Positions 5,679 to 8,637 of a stretch of DNA of 8,637 bases are shown here, piece after piece (position 1 is the stretch's first letter; each line of letters opens with the position of its first letter). The notes under the pieces are model-generated. The model was not told the origin of the DNA. It ran no database searches and was given only the letters and a program-made list of their open reading frames with translations. Both the position numbers and the translations under genes were made by a program. This DNA is from Chloroflexota bacterium (lineage in GTDB: Bacteria > Chloroflexota > UBA6077 > JACCZL01): the NCBI GenBank assembly GCA_013695975.1, contig JACCZL010000511.1, positions 1 to 8,637 on the forward strand. The letters run 5' to 3'.

Positions 5679-6737
5679 TTGAGCGCCGATGCCGACCGAT
5701 CCCTCGGCGCTCAGCGCTCGGCGCTCGCACGCTATCTGGCCGAGCGGGGCGTCGTCCGGTCGGCCGACGAACTGGAAGGCGTGCAGCGCGTTGGCCTGGG
5801 GCAGTCGAACCTGACGTTCGTGCTCGCCCTGGCGGAGGGGCGCGACGTGGTGCTGCGGCGGCCACCACCTGGACCACTTGCGCCCAGCGCCCACGACGTA
5901 TTGCGCGAGTACCGGGTGATGCGCGGGCTCCACGGCGGCCCGGTGCCGGTTCCGCGGCCTTTGCTGGCGTGCGAGGATCTGACGGTGATCGGTGCGCCGT
6001 TCTTCGTGATGGAGAGGGTGGCCGGTGACGCGCTCAGGCAGGATTTGCCCCCCGATTTCACGGAGGGATCCGCGGAGGCGCGGCGCGGGTTTGGGGAGGA
6101 GGCGATCGACGCCCTCGCCGCCCTTCACACCCTCGACCCCGGGGTCGTGGGCCTCGGCGACCTGGGGCGGCCGAGCGGCTACCTGAGCCGACAGCTCAGG
6201 CGATGGCGCGAGCAGCTCGATTTCGCCCGGACACGTTCCGCGGATGACCTCGATTGGGTGGCGGCCTGGCTGGAAGAAACCCTGCCGGCCGAGAACGAAG
6301 AGGGGCGGCTGGTCCACGGCGACTACAAGCTCGATAACCTCCTCTTCGCCCCCTCGCCGCCGGCGCGGCTGCTCGCCGTCGTCGACTGGGAGCTGGCGAC
6401 GCTGGGCGACCCGCTCGCGGATCTCGGCTGGCTGCTGGCGTTCTGGCGCGAGGCGGCCGACCCGCTACCCGAGCTGCGGATCATTCCGCGCCTGACCGAG
6501 CTGCCGGGCTTCAGCACCCGCGCGGAGCTGACGGCTCGCTACGCTGAGCGGGTCGGGCATCGGCTGCCGGACCTGGCCTTCTACATCGTCTTCGCGCTCT
6601 GGAAGATGGCCGTCTTACTCGAGGGTCACTGGGCCCGGCACGTGCGCGGGTCGGCGCCGGAGTTTGACTACGCTTACCTCGAGACGGGTGGACCAGCGTT
6701 CTGGGCGCGGATCCGGCGCACCGCCGAGGCAGGCTAG
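5679..6737 (+). CDS. APH-fold kinase, probable 4-hydroxyacyl-CoA kinase (ACAD11 N-domain/LvaA-like)
   Basis: A 352-residue protein of the aminoglycoside phosphotransferase/choline kinase fold. It shows the nucleotide-loop GLGQSN (39-44), LRRPPPG (59-65) with SAHDVLREYRVM (70-81), the catalytic loop HGDYKLDN (213-220), and the metal-binding DWE (236-238) followed by LATLGDPLADLGW. The RRPPPG-SAHDV-REYRV pattern is that of the kinase domain fused to ACAD10/ACAD11 and of LvaA, rather than of antibiotic kinases. The expected reaction is ATP-dependent phosphorylation of the 4-hydroxyl of a hydroxyacyl-CoA, handed to the dehydrogenase encoded just upstream. The frame is bounded by TAG at 5676-5678, immediately followed by TTG at 5679. 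The next possible in-frame start would remove the N-terminal helix, so TTG is chosen although its ribosome site is weak. It ends one base from the stop of the convergent OpgC-type gene. Confidence 0.9.
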   Translation: MSADADRSLGAQRSALARYLAERGVVRSADELEGVQRVGLGQSNLTFVLALAEGRDVVLRRPPPGPLAPSAHDVLREYRVMRGLHGGPVPVPRPLLACEDLTVIGAPFFVMERVAGDALRQDLPPDFTEGSAEARRGFGEEAIDALAALHTLDPGVVGLGDLGRPSGYLSRQLRRWREQLDFARTRSADDLDWVAAWLEETLPAENEEGRLVHGDYKLDNLLFAPSPPARLLAVVDWELATLGDPLADLGWLLAFWREAADPLPELRIIPRLTELPGFSTRAELTARYAERVGHRLPDLAFYIVFALWKMAVLLEGHWARHVRGSAPEFDYAYLETGGPAFWARIRRTAEAG

Positions 6738-6738
6738 C

Positions 6739-8637
6739 TTACCGGTTGCGGGGGTCGCTCGCTCGCAAGAAGTGCAGCGCCTCGCCGCGGAGGCGTTCCG
6801 GTGCGTCCGGGCCGCTGGCGGTGACAATCCGCGTCCGAACGCCGTGGGCGGCGAGTAGGTCACTGAAGATCTGGGCGCGCTCCTCGGGCTGGTGATCGCC
6901 GAGCGCGCCCCAGGGGCACCCGCCGTCGCGGACCTCGGCTCCGAGCGGGATGCCGATCCAGAAGGCGGTCTGAGCGATCGCTTCGCGGTTGAACGGCTCG
7001 CCAACGTACTGGTCGAGGTCGCCGAGCCCGACGGGCACTGGCAATGGGTCCCCGCCAAGCTCCTCGGTCGGCAAGAGGCATGGGGCGGGGCCGACGGTTG
7101 CCACGGCCGCGACGGCATCTGGGTAAAAGAGGGCAAAGAGCCGGGCCGTGTGGGCGCCACGACTGCCGCCGAACACGACGATCCTCGACTGCACGGGATT
7201 GCCGGCGTCGCCGATGGCGTCGACGAGCCCCTGAATGGCCGGGAGCGTCTCGGCGACGAGGCTCGAGATAGACTCGATGTCGCTTCGATCCCCCCACGAG
7301 ATGGTCGGCGCGAGCAACGCCCAGCCGTTGTTCCGGGCGACGTCGATCAGCGGCGCCGCGAACTCTGGTCCGGACTCGCCCTCGCCGTGGAGTGCGAGCA
7401 AGAGCGTGGGCGGAACCTGCGACCGGCCGTCGGGCGGAATGTAGCGGAGGACACCGGCTTCGGTCGTCGCGGACGCCAGGTCCGTCTGGCGTGATGCGCG
7501 CACGGACCCGGCGAAGAACGCGCCGCCAACGGTCACGAGCAAGAGGGCGGCGCTGACCGAGCTAAACAGCAGCGGATGCCGACGGGCGAGGGCGAGCGAG
7601 AGCGGCAGGCTGGGCCGCCAGGCAAGGCCAGGCTCGAGGCGCTCCCAGCCGATGATGATCGCGAACGTCAGCCCAACCGTGAGCCCTTGCAGGACGGTGT
7701 TGGCCCAGCGCGAGCGATCGTACATCCGCGCGAGCGAGTCGACGTTGTAGACGAGGACGATCAGCACGAGGTGGAGGCAGTACGCGCGCAGGGAGTTCGT
7801 GCCCAGCTTCAGCAGCAGCCAGCCAAGCGCGGCTCGGATCGGCACCCAGAAGACCGTCACGAGCGAGTAGCTGAAGCCGGCGAGGACGACGAACGCCAGG
7901 ATCCGTCCTGGTGGGACCGACGTCTTGTCGAAGACGACGAGATACTCTTCGCCCGCGAGCCAGCCGAGGATGGGCCAACCGGCCAGTCGCCCGGTGTCGT
8001 GCGCGCGGTGCATCAGGACCAGAAACGCCATGCCGAGCCCGAACACGACCAGGTAGAACGGCGCTGGGATTCGTCCGAGGACACGGCCGATGGCCTGGCG
8101 ATGGAAGCCGAGTACGATCCCGTGGACGAACAGGAGCTGCCAGGGAGCGACCGGGAAGTAGTTGACGTTGGTGGCAGCCCAGGGGATCGCCGCCGCCTGG
8201 GGTGCCTGCTGGTAGGCGTACCAGAGCACCCAGGAAGCGCCCAGGACCGCGACGATCTGGCCGTAGCGGAGGAGGACCAGGACGAAGGGCGCCACGGCGA
8301 GGAGGATGGTGTACAGCCAGAGGATGTCGGTGCCGTGATAGGTGTAGTGGAGCGTGAGCGTACTGACGACGAGCTCGACCGGATCGTTGAGCCCGAGGCC
8401 GTACGCGCGGTCGAGCCAGAGCCGCAGGTCGGTGTACTGAAAAAGCACCACGAACAGGAGGGTCAGGCCGGTCGTGACGGCGTAGAGGACCGCCGCGCGG
8501 TGGAGCAGGCCCTCGCAGGCGACCCGCCAGCCCTCGCGCCGCATCCGCCCTCCGTAGACCATGCCGACGACGAGCCCGGCCAGGAAGACGAAGCCTTCGG
8601 CAGCGGAGACGACGAAGCGGTTGGCGCCGGTGAAGGG
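6739..8637 (-). CDS. OpgC-type membrane acyltransferase fused to alpha/beta-hydrolase (5' end outside window)
   Basis: The frame is open to the window edge, so at least 632 residues are seen and the true start lies beyond 8637. The Met at 8562 is internal: the 25 residues before it include AAEGFVFLAGLVVGMVYG, a hallmark N-terminal stretch of the OpgC family, polytopic inner-membrane proteins that in proteobacteria succinylate periplasmic glucans. Counting from that Met, about nine to ten membrane helices follow (to ~352), with GTNSLRAYCLHLVL (254-267) typical of the acyltransferase core. After the last helix (331-352) comes a soluble domain (about 370-600) with an alpha/beta-hydrolase look: LLLALHGEGESG (387-398, oxyanion HG), nucleophile motif GGSRG (465-469, Ser467), an acid candidate in LGDLDQYV (Asp515 or Asp517) and His597 near the C-terminus. 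Its side of the membrane was not determined. No second OPG gene is visible, so the acceptor substrate is unknown. Confidence 0.85.
   Translation of the reverse strand, partial: PFTGANRFVVSAAEGFVFLAGLVVGMVYGGRMRREGWRVACEGLLHRAAVLYAVTTGLTLLFVVLFQYTDLRLWLDRAYGLGLNDPVELVVSTLTLHYTYHGTDILWLYTILLAVAPFVLVLLRYGQIVAVLGASWVLWYAYQQAPQAAAIPWAATNVNYFPVAPWQLLFVHGIVLGFHRQAIGRVLGRIPAPFYLVVFGLGMAFLVLMHRAHDTGRLAGWPILGWLAGEEYLVVFDKTSVPPGRILAFVVLAGFSYSLVTVFWVPIRAALGWLLLKLGTNSLRAYCLHLVLIVLVYNVDSLARMYDRSRWANTVLQGLTVGLTFAIIIGWERLEPGLAWRPSLPLSLALARRHPLLFSSVSAALLLVTVGGAFFAGSVRASRQTDLASATTEAGVLRYIPPDGRSQVPPTLLLALHGEGESGPEFAAPLIDVARNNGWALLAPTISWGDRSDIESISSLVAETLPAIQGLVDAIGDAGNPVQSRIVVFGGSRGAHTARLFALFYPDAVAAVATVGPAPCLLPTEELGGDPLPVPVGLGDLDQYVGEPFNREAIAQTAFWIGIPLGAEVRDGGCPWGALGDHQPEERAQIFSDLLAAHGVRTRIVTASGPDAPERLRGEALHFLRASDPRNR

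Noticed and set aside
5679..6737. Aminoglycoside resistance kinase
   Set aside because: The motifs match the ACAD10/11-associated branch of the APH fold and the gene sits next to an acyl-CoA dehydrogenase, which argues for acyl-CoA metabolism rather than drug resistance.

Overview
The window is a high-GC bacterial chromosomal segment carrying six protein genes and one tRNA. Gene content is chromosomal housekeeping plus lipid and envelope functions, and I see no insertion sequence, phage gene or CRISPR array. A free-living aerobe of the Chloroflexota (Thermomicrobia-like) or another high-GC lineage such as Actinobacteria fits best. The supports are strong G/C third positions, the ACAD/APH pair, the OpgC-type protein and a CUG-reading tRNA-Leu. 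This is inference from gene style, not a taxonomic marker.

Left part (1-1808). Two closely packed + strand genes encode small integral membrane proteins: a 131-residue protein with histidines placed as in small 'cytochrome b'-annotated proteins, and a seven-helix protein of unknown function. The second runs tail-to-tail into a - strand VC0807-like membrane protein gene, and the two reading frames overlap antiparallel by 273 bases.

Middle (1809-4425). A complete UvrD/PcrA-type DNA helicase lies on the - strand, 22 bases ahead of the VC0807-like gene. Its longest open frame runs backwards through the tRNA, but an extended -10 promoter, a Shine-Dalgarno and a TTG codon put the real start at 4128. 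Divergent from it is tRNA-Leu(CAG) with an encoded CCA end, with its own extended -10 box. A long GC-rich hairpin follows 3 bases after the CCA.

Right part (4426-8637). An acyl-CoA dehydrogenase of the ACAD10/11 type is followed by an aminoglycoside-phosphotransferase-like (APH) kinase. In animal ACAD10 and ACAD11 these two parts are fused in one protein. In Pseudomonas levulinate catabolism they are the separate LvaA and LvaC. The pair therefore probably phosphorylates 4-hydroxyacyl-CoA and then removes the phosphate, feeding the product to beta-oxidation. Converging on the kinase, with one base between stop codons, is a - strand gene for an OpgC-type polytopic membrane acyltransferase fused to a C-terminal alpha/beta-hydrolase domain. 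Its 5' end lies beyond the right edge of the window.

No stretch over 300 bases lacks a gene. The strongest candidates for something unusual are the OpgC-hydrolase fusion and the split ACAD10/11-like pair.
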